Below are positions 25,038 to 36,051 of a DNA stretch of 64,000 nt, piece after piece; position 1 is the first letter of the stretch, and every line of letters begins with the position of its first letter. Source of the stretch: Dendrophyllia cribrosa (taxonomy: Eukaryota; Cnidaria; Anthozoa; Scleractinia; Dendrophylliidae); the NCBI GenBank assembly GCA_024195265.1, contig JAJLRJ010000001.1:60123289-60187288 (forward strand), in the 5' to 3' direction. The notes below the pieces were generated by a model. The model was not told the DNA's origin. It did not search any database and worked only from the letters and a program-made list of their open reading frames with translations. The translations under genes were made by a program, and so were the position numbers.

Positions 25038-25902
25038 CTAAACAAATAACTTAGCGCGGATTGAGTCGCACTGTTTGTTCAGTGTTGGCTTGAGTTCTTT
25101 GATAAAAAGCATTTCAAAAATAAGACAATCAAATTTGTTCTGACACTTCTTTAAAATCTTAAAACTTCGCGCAATGTCATTCAAGTCCATATCATGCTGC
25201 TCTCTGAGGTGGTTTCCGACTGCCGACCCCTTGTGTTCTTCAATGCGTTGATGTAAGTGTCGGCATGTGTAGCCGAAATAACCTGCATCACACAGATCAC
25301 ACTGGAAATGGTATACAACGCATTGTTGATTCACAAGGGGCGGCTTGTCTTCCTTCACTTTGATTTCGTCCTTGATCTTTCGACTGGTGTACACAGGACT
25401 AATTTCTGCATTTATCTTGCGGCTGAGGTCTCTAAGTTGTCTTCTAACTGATGCCCCATTCACACCAACAGTTAAACATGTTTAAATGTTGTTTAGTTTA
25501 ACTACGTTTTAGCCTCTATCTTGAACGTTTTGAAATGTATTTGACTCAAACTACCTGGAATGATAATAAAGTCAATAAAGTTTCTTTTAGTAAAGATTTC
25601 ACTCCAAATATTACGGGAGGTTAGGAGGTATTTTCTAAACCTGTTTTAAACTAAACAACATTTAAACATGTTTAAGCGTTGGTGTGAATGGGGTATGAGT
25701 CAGCAGATTTCTGGTCTTTGAATGGGAGCACGATTCTGATTGGATCTTGATCCTTCTCAGACGCTTGCTGTTTTGCACGTTGATCATCAGATACCTTTCC
25801 ATTAACGAATTGCCGGATGGTGGACTGCACGAGCTTGTCCGGGTAGCGCAGTCTTGAGAATATCTCTTTGAGGCGTTCACATTCCTCATGGAAAAGCAGC
25901 AT
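25038..25902 (-). pseudogene. Penelope-like ORF C-terminus with GIY-YIG-type endonuclease, split by a MITE
   Basis: The minus-strand frame reads from 25902 (LLFHEECERLKEIFSRLRYP), is broken by a 244-bp MITE, and continues to a stop at 25038. The distal part has VVYHFQCDLCDAGYFGYT, then CRHLHQRIEEHK and an NK-rich end, which fits the C-terminal GIY-YIG nuclease of Penelope-like elements with its CxxC and the R-x-x-E-H block. The frame resumes exactly across the insertion once one copy of the 3-bp duplication is discounted. The reverse transcriptase core is missing, so the element is dead. Confidence 0.72.
25452..25695. mobile_element. 244-bp MITE with TCA target duplication
   Basis: Ends are TGCCCCATTCACACCAAC and its reverse complement. 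The terminal inverted repeats continue as AAACATGTTTAA and reach about 48 bases each. TGA (TCA on the minus strand) is repeated at 25449-25451 and 25696-25698. A 3-bp duplication suits PIF/Harbinger-like MITEs. Confidence 0.8.
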
Positions 25903-26058
25903 GATATGGACTTGAATGACATTGCGCGAAGTTTTAAGATTTTAAAGAAGTGTCAGAACAAATTTGATTGTCTTATTTTTGAAATGCTTTTTATCAAAGA
26001 ACTCAAGCCAACACTGAACAAACAGTGCGACTCAATCCGCGCTAAGTTATTTGTTTAG
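25898..26058 (+). pseudogene. second Penelope-like ORF end, plus strand
   Basis: This is a near-exact inverted copy of the last about 53 codons of the minus-strand frame, ending in the same IRAKLFV and a TAG stop. It lacks the catalytic GIY-YIG part. Confidence 0.75.
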
Positions 26059-26308
26059 AAAGTCCTTTTAACTCTTGTTTTATTTACTTAATTAGTTTAA
26101 TTTTTTTTTATCACCTATGTTTACATATTTTACCACATTTTTGCGCTCTCTACATTCTTATGCTTTTATACTGTAATATATTTATGCTAATTCTGTATTC
26201 TTACATCCACTTGAAAATGACCTCGGAGAGGTCGAAACGTCGTGATTTTTTATCGCTAATTTTTATAGTAAAATCTTTTACTAAAAAACTACTCATAAGA
26301 ACTTTATT

Positions 26309-26640
26309 ATTTTACTTTATTAGATTTCGTTAATTAAGTTAAACCTTTGTTATTTCACTTTATTAGAATTCGTTAATTAAGTTAGACTTTTAAAAAAAAG
26401 TAGGATTAACATTAAAGTGGGAATTTGTAATTATAGTAATTTAATTCTAGTTATTAAACTTAAAGGGTTTTTTTACGTTACTTTCGTGTTGTGTGTTCGT
26501 GGGAAGGACTGTGTATGCTGTCGGTCGTGTTATTCCTTTTTTCCTTTTCTGTGGGCACCGAGGTGACCCAGCGTGGTGGCGCGGATCGTCACAGGGTCTC
26601 CGCTTAATACAGGTCCCGCTCACGCATTAGATGAAGGTCA
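26309..26640. other. gene-free stretch between the Penelope-like element and the G-rich tract
   Basis: AT-rich at first, with TTATTTCACTTTATTAGA-type short direct repeats at 26310-26380, becoming GC-rich toward 26560. No gene seen. Confidence 0.35.
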
Positions 26641-26745
26641 GGGGGAGGGGGGGGGAGGGGGAGGGGGGAGGGGGGAGGGGGGAAGGGGAGGGGGGAGGGG
26701 GGAGGGGGGAGGGGGAGGGAGAGGGGGGAGGGAGGAGGGGGAGGT
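26641..26745. repeat. GGGGGA-type polypurine tract
   Basis: Nearly pure G/A on the plus strand in short GGGGGAGGGG units. Long Gly or Pro open frames across it are artefacts. Confidence 0.93.
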
Positions 26746-28469
26746 TTCCGCAGAGTTTTCAAAATCGAAGTCATGCGTAATTGTGTTGAAAACAAAGTTT
26801 TCGAAAAGCACAAGACAGAAATTTACAGATAATTTCCTTTTAGAAAGAAATGCCATAACTGCTGTTTAGTGGGGTTTATGGATCAAGTTTCAAGCGAGTT
26901 TTTCTGAAGTAATAAAGTTGTCGCGAAGCTGCGAGAACTCGATGGCGGCAATGTCCGGCGGACGTCACCGACGAAACAATTAAGTTCCAAACGGCTCAAT
27001 CGTTATATGTCAAAAAGACTCCTAAGCTCTTCCAAGTTTCTAGTTATTACTAGTATTCTCTGAAAGGAAGGTCTAAGATTCCTTGGCGAAATTTGCAGAC
27101 TGACAATAATTTCAACACGCGAAAAGCGTTCTACTTTTCCATTTTTCTTTCGCGTGCCTCCCGCTGATGGCAATAATTCTGATCAAAAGCTCATCTCCCC
27201 TTTCTTGATTTATAACAATGTGCACCCAACTTGATAATTTATGATAAAATAGCCACTTCATACAAATTAAACAATGATTATTTGATGTATAACAAGATCG
27301 GTTTTATTGATATATCAAAAGTCACAATGACACTGAAGCAATTGTTTTGACACGAATATGTGACACAATGACATCAATAAAAAAATTTGATGCATAAAAA
27401 TGAACTTCACATGAAAAATGGTGAACTTGATATTTTGTCACATTCGGTTATATGTTCTAAAAACAATTAATTGCATTACTACAATAAATCCATGCTTCTA
27501 ACAAGGCTAACAACTATAAAAAATTACAAATGCTAGCGACTAAAAAGCTAAAAATTCCCTAAAAACTAATTACATAATATAAATTGGTTATATTTTGAAA
27601 ACTACTTATAGCTGATTATTTTTATTTGGAAAAGAAAGCAAATCAAGATGCTGATAGAGACCTCTTTAAAAAAACATTAACTGATACAAAAGTTCTTAAG
27701 TTAATTGTCAGGCTGTTCAAGTATTTAGAGGTCATAACTGTAAAGGAGCGATCAGCTTTCCTTTCCCTAACATAGCACGGTGCTACACAGCTTACACAGC
27801 CATGAGTTATTCTACTGTGCTGATCACTGTTGAGCCTTAGCATGCTCTTTATATTTGGCACACGTTTACTGTTAATATACCTTACAACAAAATCACAATC
27901 TAAATCAAAGTGTTCGTATTATATTTACGCCAAAATTTAACGTATGGGAGTACAGTGTAGTGGCCACGGTCGAGTAGCGCTACAGTATAACATGCAAGTC
28001 CAAGCTCATCAAGTTGCGAGTTGTGCGAGTAAAATTGAAAAATGTGACACCATGTGCATTAAAGGTGCAATCAAAATTCGACTTTTCGACAACAGTAGCA
28101 GCTCAGATCTACCAATGAACGAAAATTGACGTTTTCGCCCCGATGGACCGTCAGGAAGCCTAAAATAACATTTTGTGATTGGGAGATAATCAGTATTTGG
28201 TCATGCAAAACGTGTTTTTACCATCTCGAATTTACGATATAAAAACAGGTCATTAATTAAAAGTGTTCAAAACTTACAAAGCATTAAAAATTATAATGTA
28301 CCAAGGTATTTTTGTAGATAAAATAAACAAAGAAAGATTGGATGCATGAAAAATTTAAGCGCTACCATAATTGCTTTTTTGTATCATCGACCGTCCATTA
28401 AAAGGCTACACTGTATATCCACATAGAGTAATATTTTAGAGTAAAAAAATCCAAACGGTTAATTATCAT
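26746..28469. other. gene-free stretch
   Basis: No coding signal with splice or motif support. Short frames at 27643-27861 (minus) and 27944-28129 (plus) are probably chance. Confidence 0.35.
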
Positions 28470-28894
28470 TTAAGGTGGCTCCTTATAGTGTTGTACCCGC
28501 GCGCCAGCCAGCTTTAGTAACTTTCCGCGCACTCACACGAAAAGTCAAACCAAAAATTAACAACGGATTTTCTCGCGTTTCCTAAAGTGAATTTCTCTAA
28601 AACTTTGCAAAGTTTGAGATGCAAAAGCTAATGTCCGCATATTCTTTTTCGAAAAAAATCAGTCAGACTAATCCAGTTTAATAGTAATATATATACGAAA
28701 TCCTGTAGTATCGGGGGAAAAACGTCTGAACGACCCTATATTTTTTCTTTCAAATTGTTGTCCGTCATTATATCCGAAAGAAAGCAAAATATTTTCCATT
28801 GCTAAATCTCGTGAACCAAAAAATCAGGCGTTGTATCTTTATTCGTAATACTTTGAGTAGGTGCTTTTGTTAATATGCTAAGGAGCCACCCTAA
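28470..28894. repeat. MITE with AGGGTGGCTCCTTA-type ends
   Basis: Starts TTAAGGTGGCTCCTTA and ends TAAGGAGCCACCCTAA, about 425 bp, no open frame. It lies just downstream of the terminal exon of the tyrosinase-family gene. Confidence 0.75.
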
Positions 28895-28956
28895 AAAAAA
28901 TGATATTCTAATTGTGATTTATAACAATCATAAGCGTTATTTCTCGGCTGGACCAC

Positions 28957-29168
28957 TTACTCCATTTGATTTACTTCTTCGACCTCGGCGGGCGACACGT
29001 GGAACAGTTTGATCATCTTTGGATCCTGTCCACGTCGGGTATGAGACATTTCCCGGACAAATTTTTCCTTTGTCATTTTATTTGCCATTTCGACCTCGGC
29101 GGGCGAGATGTTGAACAGTTTGATGATCTTTGGATTCAGTTCGCGTCCGATACCAGGCCTTCTTTGAC
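28957..29168 (-). CDS. probable terminal exon of the tyrosinase-family gene
   Basis: After the acceptor GTTACCTTGCAG the exon starts phase 1 and runs 70 codons to TAA. It matches the phase-1 donor of the copper-domain exon at 32103, about 2.9 kb away, with no other good exon seen between. The sequence holds a tandem duplication: PKIIKLFNISPAEVE and PKMIKLFHVSPAEVE, spaced about 36 residues apart. Codon use is clearly coding-like and GC-richer than the surroundings. The link to the tyrosinase gene is inferred from strand, phase and position. Confidence 0.55.
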
Positions 29169-29331
29169 CTGCAAGGTAACACCGTTTTAAGTTCAATTGT
29201 ATGTAACTCCGGCTAACAACGTTAAAGTTTTCAGTTTAACAAATATTTAACAGGTTCTGCTGTTGGATGAGATGTTTGTCCATCTCAGGAATACCCCCAA
29301 CATGATGTCGCTGGAACTCATTTATTCACCT

Positions 29332-29571
29332 GGGCCCGGTTGTTCGAAAGTCGGTTAACGCTAACCCAGGATCAAAACTTAACCGATGATTTAATTTCTG
29401 TTGTTAGAAGTGTTTTCAAAAGCTAATTATAAGAGTACATGCAAAGAAAAGTCAGAGGCGAAACTAAAAGGCAAAACTACTTTGAAAAATCTCCATTGAT
29501 TAATTATTTAACTGGAAGCAAAATTGATGCTAACCCTGGGTTGCTTAACCGCGCTTTGAACAACCCGGCCC
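29332..29571. repeat. MITE with GGGCCCGGTTGTTC ends
   Basis: Left end GGGCCCGGTTGTTCGAAAG, right end the reverse complement of GGGCCGGGTTGTTCAAAG. The 240-bp unit lies inside the inferred tyrosinase intron. Confidence 0.8.
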
Positions 29572-29575
29572 TGGG

Positions 29576-29685
29576 TGGGTGGAGCGTAAGTTTCTTTTCT
29601 AAGTAAATTACACGACGGCAGAGACCAGGCTTTGAACCACTGACATTCAGATCTGAATCCCTAACCCTGGATATGGCGCTACATA

Positions 29686-29719
<34 letters not shown>

Positions 29720-29720
29720 A
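29576..29720 (-). repeat. possible tRNA-derived SINE fragment with ATT tail
   Basis: On the minus strand a B-box-like GGTTCAAAGCC is present near 29630. A run of (TTA)n at 29690-29717 could be its tail. No A box was clearly seen. Confidence 0.35.
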
Positions 29721-30426
29721 CGGGCCAAAAACAATATGGAGTGGTTAAAATCAATATGGAGATAATAAAAAACCTTGCACCAATCAAATCTATTCATTTT
29801 GAGACGCGATTACTCACACTAACATTACCATGAATACGCCAATCACAGGAAAGAAAGAGTTAATATTACTACCAAGGAATAACAGATGTTTCTTAAACCT
29901 TGTTAATGTAAGCAAGAAACTTGCCGAGAATTAAAGAAAGCACTTAAGATTAGCCGTAAGGGAACGGTGAAAATTAGAGGCTCTTTTCTTGGCATTGCAT
30001 GTAAAATAGATATTAATTTTGGTGAATTTTGTCTCGGCTGACGAGCGTTGTTTATGTTTGAACTTAAATTAGTCATAAGGTCACCACTGAAGCTCAAATG
30101 TTCATCTCTTATGACAACATACATGTCATCCACGCTAACATTACCATGAATAAACCAATCACGACAGGGCGAGGGCGCGCGCCAAACGTGAGTAACCTTT
30201 GTCAGATATTTTCGCTACTGATGTTCATTGCATATCTCTTTAACAACATCATCCCACGAGTAATGCTAAACACAATGTGAACACACCAATCATAAAAGAA
30301 AGAGCATCATTACAATATAATAGAAAAGCGCGCCTCGTTCAGTTTCTCAGAATTTTAATATTCAAACAAGACGGAATGATATCGGTGATAATTAACAACA
30401 AAAAGAAAATCTTAACGTAGAAATAA
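29721..30426. other. intronic stretch, repeats of CACTAACATTACCATGAATA
   Basis: The motif CTAACATTACCATGAAT recurs at 29819 and 30136, suggesting a diverged local duplication. No gene seen. Confidence 0.35.
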
Positions 30427-30728
30427 TTAACAACTATTCACCGAAGTTGAGGTGGGTAGTGGTGGATATTTACCGAGCCGCGAAGCGGTGAGGTAAATAT
30501 CCACCACTACCACCTACACTGAGGTGAATGGTTGTTTTAGTATATACTGAAACAGTGAGATAATATAACGAAAATGATGCTTTTTAACTCATTTATTCCA
30601 GTCAACGATTACAATTTTCGCGCGCAAATTGCTGGGAGGTGAATAGTACTTGCTATTCCGAGTTTCAGTAGCCAATCAGAGCGCGCCAACAATGCTATCC
30701 ACTGTTTCAGTATATACTAATTTAAATT
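30427..30728. repeat. foldback element with TTTAGTATATACT ends
   Basis: A hairpin centred near 30483 pairs GGTGGTAGTGGTGGATATTTACC-like arms, and TTTCAGTATATACT / AGTATATACTGAAACA blocks lie at both sides (30540 and 30710). Confidence 0.65.
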
Positions 30729-30880
30729 AGCCCTTTCACTTTTTCACTGTAGATTAAAAAACTGTTTAAACTTATGGCGACCTCTGTATCGGCTCATAAC
30801 CGGCTTATTCGCTTTTGTATTATTATTCGCTTTTTGTATTATTCATGATAATGTTTTTGGCCCGTGTACTATCTTGTATT

Positions 30881-30893
30881 AGTATCACCCAAC

Positions 30894-30931
<38 letters not shown>

Positions 30932-31077
30932 GCTACTAGGGGTCTAATAGTAATAGTCATCGAGTAGCGAAATTCGCCGGTTTTATTTTTCGTTTTATTC
31001 CCAAATAAATATTTCTTCAACTTGCAATTGCTTTTTTTTATTATTGCCTTTTTCTGTCCGACTAGTTGGGTGATACT
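30881..31077. repeat. MITE with AGTATCACCCAACTAGT ends
   Basis: Perfect 17-bp terminal inverted repeats at 30881-30897 and 31061-31077 enclose a 197-bp unit with no open frame. Confidence 0.88.
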
Positions 31078-31078
31078 A

Positions 31079-31080
<2 letters not shown>

Positions 31081-31112
<32 letters not shown>

Positions 31113-31183
31113 GTCAATAGCCCATTCGGCTTTGCCTCATGGGCTATTGACCCGTAGCCCTTTCGGGCTACGGGTCTAATTGT
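31081..31183. repeat. foldback ACAATTAGACCC palindrome
   Basis: Imperfect palindrome from ACAATTAGACCC to GGGTCTAATTGT with internal GGGTCAATAGCCCAT / ATGGGCTATTGACCC arms, directly abutting the preceding MITE. Confidence 0.85.
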
Positions 31184-31452
31184 TAACTATCTTTTTTTTA
31201 GTCTTTTATTGATATATTTTTCATATACATGTAGGTATACATACATTTTAAAGGCTTTGTAAAGGAATTTATTGTGAACTTATAAATTGTGTTTTATAAT
31301 TAAAGTTCTCTATTTAAATTTATAATTATTAATAATTGTAAAATAAGATTTTTTAGTTAGCTTGGTTATTAATAAAAGATTCCGTTGTATTTTTTGGCCC
31401 GTGTTAATTATTATTATTATTATCAGTATTATTATTATTATTATTTCAACCA

Positions 31453-31799
31453 CTTAAAAGGTGCTGTTACACGTAACAATTTTTCAAGCAACTTGTCTCG
31501 CAAAAATTATTGACACGATTTTTACTTGTAAAACCCCTCGCGAAACTGAATTTTTTTTAGTTGAACGAAACGTTGGAATGTTCTCTACTTTCTGCAACAA
31601 ATTTCTTCAAGTTACACAACGAAAACACGTGTAACATGGCTCCTGCAACTTATTTCACCACACTCCCAATCAATCAATTAACCAACACTCACAATCAATC
31701 AACCAATCACAGCCCAGCATGGATGTGACGTTTCACTGAAGTGCGCCTTATGCATTTTTTTTTTCGCATGAAAAATTGTTACGCGTAACAGCACCTTAA
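31453..31799. repeat. MITE with AGGTGCTGTTAC ends
   Basis: Ends read TTAAAAGGTGCTGTTAC and GTAACAGCACCTTAA, with the inverted repeat continuing through ACGTAACAATTTTTC. About 347 bp, intronic in the tyrosinase-family gene. Confidence 0.85.
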
Positions 31800-32102
31800 G
31801 GGAAGTATTGAATGTGAATACTTCATACTTTCAGTTAACAATTAAGGTCACTTTCAGACAAAGGTAATTAAGTTAATTCTTTTTCCGAGCCCAGTGACCA
31901 ATCAGCCCGGCATTAAATTATAGCTGCTGTATCATGAAGTGATTGGCATAAGCCCAACATTATACTCTCGCGCCGCTACCCATCTATACAAATTGGTATG
32001 GAGAGAAAATGTGGAGTTAGGTCTAAGGAGTCAATGCGACGGCAGACACCCAAGTGATCGACGAATTGCGTAATAAACCAAAAGGTAGCGATCATTACTT
32101 AC

Positions 32103-32768
32103 CGCTTTGAATATTCACAGTATTCCTTTGATATTTCACTTTTACACCTCCGGGCAGTGCAGACAAATCAATGAGTTCTTTTGGCAATAGTGTGGTATTC
32201 ACCATAACCTCGTTAAGTGTCAGAAAGAAGGCATCCCTATGTGAAGTGCTTTTCTTCTGCCAGTCGTCCCAGAGCAGGTCGACCATGGCATGGTGAAGAA
32301 AGAACTCTGGACTGGCAGCGGCATTATACGAAGCCATCGTGCCGCCGACGCCAACATGGACAGCATCATGAAGAATAACACGGAGGGCGAACTCGAAAAG
32401 GGTGAAGTTAATAGCTGGTATATCTAAGACCGCTTGTACGTCTTCCATATTCGGAATATCATCGATCGCGAATTGCCGTCTTAAGCAGTTTTTGTTGGTT
32501 ATATTAGGATCAATAGCAGGTGGCACCAAACTCCATACTTCCTCTCTAAAAGGACCCGTCTGGACGCAGGACGATTCTCCAGTACCGTTACCACCAAAAC
32601 CACTCTTTGAGCTGCTCCAGACGCCATTAGCCGACGTATCGAAAGGATTATCGGATCTCCAATCCCAGAAAGGAACCGTGATACCGCAGTCGACTCGACG
32701 GAGGATATTTTCATATTGTAGCACAAACCAGCGATGCCATGGAAGAAAAGATTTTTTCTCGTGAATGT
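32103..32768 (-). CDS. tyrosinase-family gene, copper-domain exon
   Basis: The exon is bounded by an acceptor (TGCCTGATTAG) at 32769 and a donor (AGCG|GTAAGT) at 32102, both phase 1. It encodes the bulk of a type-3 copper centre. FLPWHRWFVLQYE carries the third CuA histidine. The CuB pair is in VILHDAVHVGVGG (H-x3-H), and the last CuB ligand lies in FFLHHAMVDLLWDDW. Two N-glycosylation-like NxT/S sites are present (NGTG, NFTL). With the preceding exon the CuA ligands follow H-x8-H-x8-H. The expected activity is oxidation of mono- or diphenols, as in melanin formation or cross-linking of skeletal or wound matrix. All six histidines appear present, so an active enzyme is plausible. Confidence 0.9.
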
Positions 32769-33372
32769 CTAATCAGGCAAGAAGACAAAGGAAGAGAAAA
32801 ACGTACAGTCAATGTGTGACCTTTCAAACAAAAGGTATTGATTGGTGTTGCTGTCGTTTTTTTTTAACTTTTTGCCAACCTGTTTGGTAGGCTATATAAA
32901 ATGGTTGTAACTTTTGAATCAGTGTCTGTTATGTTCTAACGTTTGAGTTTATGAAATAAAGTGAGATCCCAAAGTGCGCCATTCAATTTAGAAGGTAATT
33001 ATTAAGCACTTCTTTCGTCCATTACTGTTGCTCAATAATATTCTCATTCTTTTCTTTGGCTGGTATGTATCTTCAGGAAATAACATTTAATTTGTTTTTG
33101 TTTTTTTCGGCCATAAATGCCATGATATACTAACCTTTAACCTAATTATTGTGATTATTTATATTTATAGCGAGAGAGGATAGCCGCATCAACTCGTGTT
33201 GGAACTGAATTTGTATTTAATACACTTTACCTTTGAAACTACAGTGTAATGTCAAAGTCGTTTATATAAATTAAATGCATTTTAGCTGGAAAGGGCTCAA
33301 TTTATGCCAGTTATTTGCAAGGAATATATGAATTACAATCGCCAACCCCATTGCCATGTAGTCTAAACTGAC

Positions 33373-33528
33373 CTGTTTTGAATAAGGTTCTGTGTGACGT
33401 GAGGGCACCTTCGAGCTCCGTCTTGAAACGAGTAGTTGCTGTTTTAACGGCATTTATATATCGCTCTCGTTCTGCAATCGTCATGGAAGTGAATTCTTTT
33501 CTAATTCTGACCCCATCTTCTTGACAAT
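33373..33528 (-). CDS. tyrosinase-family gene, N-terminal domain exon
   Basis: A 156-bp exon follows the acceptor TTTCCTTTTTAG and ends at AAAACAG|GTCAGT, phase 1 on both sides, so it joins in frame to the copper-domain exon at 32768. It encodes DCQEDGVRIRKEFTSMTIAE then RERYINAVK, the conserved start of the tyrosinase domain (Cys, VRKE, M-T-x-x-E-R, Y-I-x-A). The first CuA histidine lies in LTSHRTLFKT. The junction gives H-x8-H-x8-H for the CuA site. Confidence 0.85.
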
Positions 33529-34437
33529 CTAAAAAGGAAATAAAGTTACATTTAGCACAGTACAAATACTTCGTCGAGTTCTTGAGCCTTGAATTACCTT
33601 TAACTTCTGAATAATGCATTGTTTAATTTGTTCCCTCTTGAACTCAAAATCACAGAGATTTGTCTCTTGGGAAGAAGGTTTCTCCCAGCCTGCACCCCTC
33701 GACGTTGTCTGTCGAAGGAGTGTATTGTATTTTAATGGAGCCAGGGAGAGGGAGTAGCGAGAGGGTCGGCTTTCAAGCTCCAACTTTGCTGAACGCGCTA
33801 TTTTTATGTATAATATTTACATGGTCAAGTAATACGCTTGCAACTGGTTTAAAACTAAAAAGGCAAATAACTGACATTTCTGCATTGAAATCTCTGCTGT
33901 ACACCATATGTATATCTCTGTTGTATACCATTTCATTTCAAGCAAGCTTGCCCGATGTTAAGAGTTAAAAAAAAAAACAGTGTATCGGTGTAAAAACATT
34001 TAAAACACTATAAATAGTTAAGTCGAAAATTGTCATTGCTGGTTTTTAAAAGTTACCTTTCTGTCGCGTTGGCTGTGTTTGCAATTTTTAAAAATACGAA
34101 ATTTAGTTGAAATTTATTGCTGAAAATAAAGTGGAGTAAGCATACGTGCCGTGTGCTGATCGAAAGGATGACATTTAAGTCATACTTTGAAGCTAGCCCG
34201 TATTATTCTTACAATTGGTTGACTCGGATAATGTGCAGGCCAAAAGAAACAAAAGTAAGGAAACCTTTGCTTTGAGAAATTTAATGTATTGATGTAAATT
34301 GGTTAGTTTTAACAAAGGGAACTTGAGTGTTAGCAAAATTTATATTTGAGTAGTTAAACAGAAATGATTGTTCAAAAACGTTATTGATATAATGTTCAAT
34401 TTCAATTTTGACGGGTATTTCGTATTATTATTATTAT
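33529..34437. other. intronic stretch of the tyrosinase-family gene
   Basis: A frame ending in QKLK|GTAATT at about 33596 could be another exon, but its phase 0 does not match the next exon. No domain was recognised in the 84- and 102-codon frames here. Confidence 0.3.
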
Positions 34438-34562
34438 TATCAGTAGTCTGTCGTTTGTGATCGTCCGGGTTAGTGTAGTTCTGAGAAGAACTGTTGTTGT
34501 TGTCAACAGTTCTTCTCAGAACTACACTAACCCGGACGATCACAAACGACAGACTACTGATA
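34438..34562. repeat. perfect inverted repeat, 57-base arms
   Basis: Arms beginning TCAGTAGTCTGTCGTTTGTG are exact reverse complements separated by about 7 bases (TTGTTGT). The right arm continues into ACTCCTGGGTTCAAGCC, and TAT/ATT microsatellites lie near both sides. Confidence 0.92.
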
Positions 34563-34724
34563 CTCCTGGGTTCAAGCCATTTACAATATTATTATTACCG
34601 TTTCTTAAAACTCAAATGCAGCTGTAGGCTGAATTAACAAGTTATAAATGCAATATTAAAAAGAACAAATAAAAAACTAATATAAAAAATAGTCTAGTCT
34701 AATTTAAAATCTAAAAAAATTACT

Positions 34725-34854
34725 CCTGGGGTCAATTCAATAAAACTTTCACAAGTGTAATTTTTAGGTTAGTGTAGCTATTGTTTTCAACCTCTGAAAC
34801 AATGGCTACACTTGTAGATTACACTTGTAAAAGGTTTAATGAATTGACCCCTGG
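34725..34854. repeat. MITE copy 1, CCAGGGGTCAATTCA ends
   Basis: The ends CCTGGGGTCAATTCAATAAA and TGAATTGACCCCTGG are inverted. A second copy lies at 43998-44113, sharing GTAGATTACACTTGTAAA-type internal sequence. Confidence 0.88.
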
Positions 34855-35242
34855 CTAAATATTTTATGGAATAGATTAAACTATTTTTTTGTACCGGGTG
34901 GTGAGTGGTAGGTAATAATAAGTGGATAAAATGATCTTCATGGCAAAGTTTAACTATGTATAAGCAGCATACTTCATGTCATTGATTGGTTATTTTATAT
35001 GACCAATTGGGCTCTTACAAAGGTTGCCTTTTAGTTAAGCAGAGGGTAGATGATATATAACGCCCATTTTGAGTACTCTCTACTTTAGTACCTCTTCAAT
35101 GTTGCTATTCAATATATGATTGCAAAAACTGCGATCAATAATAATTTAAAAAAAGAACATTAAAGTGCCTATAACCCTTATTTTTTATCACAAATATCGA
35201 TTCTACATCAAGTGAATAATTGAGTGGTGTAATAATTTTTGA

Positions 35243-35412
35243 CAAACTATAACAGCAATGAAGCACACCACACCATCCCCTGGGTATGGCCAGACCTTAC
35301 GCATGCGCACAACCATATCAGACGAAACAGCTGTCCATGGCTGTGCGCATGGGTAAGGTACCGGCCATACCGAGGGGATGGTGTTGTGTGTTTCACTGCA
35401 AGTTATAGTTTG
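35243..35412. repeat. foldback element, AAACTATAAC ends
   Basis: Arms from CAAACTATAAC through CCATCCCCTGGGTATGGCC pair with GGCCATACCGAGGGGATGG through GTTATAGTTTG around a core near 35325. Confidence 0.85.
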
Positions 35413-35889
35413 TTTTATATTTTTTGATTTGAGTTTTGCATCCATGAGTTCTAGATCATGCAATATAATCATGAATGTGATGCAACCCAGTAATTATATA
35501 TCTTTTTCCATGGGAATTCGACTATTGTCTGATTTAGTCACAACATGTTTTGTATACTAAATGAATACTGTATTGACGTTAGCATTTTGGAGATATAAAC
35601 CTCTATAACTCACAGACGCAACACCCAAATCAAGAAATTTTAATAATAATAAAATACATATTTCTAAGAGGAGGCCTCCGTCACTAAAAGTGGTTTTCAG
35701 AAGTCTACTAGAAAGTAAAAATATAACAATAATATGTACATTGTCTACTGTGGCAAGAACTAAACCTTATATTATCTTGCTCAACACAAGTAAATATTTT
35801 GTTACGAAGATAAATACAGGGCAGACCTGATTTACAGCTACAGAAAGGCAACACTATTTCATTACGCTTACACTTTTCGTAACACTTAC

Positions 35890-36047
35890 CAAAGCCATTA
35901 TCTGGCGGGACATGATTTGACGGGCCATCATGTGACCGGCCATGACGTGACGGGCCTCCTGGAGCTAAGTGAGGAATATATTCGTGTAAACTGTGAGTAG
36001 AATACTTGAAATCTTCTTGCAGTTTAACTCTATTCAGAACGTGTGTA
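35890..36047 (-). CDS. candidate upstream exon of the tyrosinase-family gene
   Basis: A coding-like frame ends phase 1 at GGCTTTG|GTAAGTGTT, matching the phase-1 acceptor of the exon at 33528. It encodes KYSTHSLHEYIPHLAPGG followed by a His/Gly/Pro/Ser-rich segment (PSRHGRSHDGPSNHVPPDNG). That would form a flexible, metal-binding-like linker before the copper domain. The 5' border is uncertain: acceptors at AAAGTCAG or TTATTAG are both possible. No signal-peptide exon was found upstream, so the gene model is incomplete at its start. Confidence 0.42.
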
Positions 36048-36051
36048 TGTG

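Larger units (their letters stand above)
24804..26296. mobile_element. Penelope-like retroelement, 5'-truncated halves in head-to-head orientation
   Basis: Two 3' ends of the same element point outward. The left half is on the minus strand (24804 to about 25902) and the right half on the plus strand (about 25898 to 26296). A 12-bp direct repeat, AAGAACTTTATT, flanks the whole unit (24792-24803 and 26297-26308), so both halves entered in one event. Near each end is the hairpin GACCTCGGAGAGGTC followed by GAAACGTCGTG. The right half lacks everything upstream of the last part of the endonuclease region. Confidence 0.8.

Noticed and set aside
26573..26869. Gly-rich and Pro-rich frames on both strands
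   Set aside because: Artefacts of the GGGGGA polypurine tract.
32402..32764. Plus-strand 120-codon frame
   Set aside because: It lies opposite the tyrosinase copper-domain exon, which has clear catalytic motifs.
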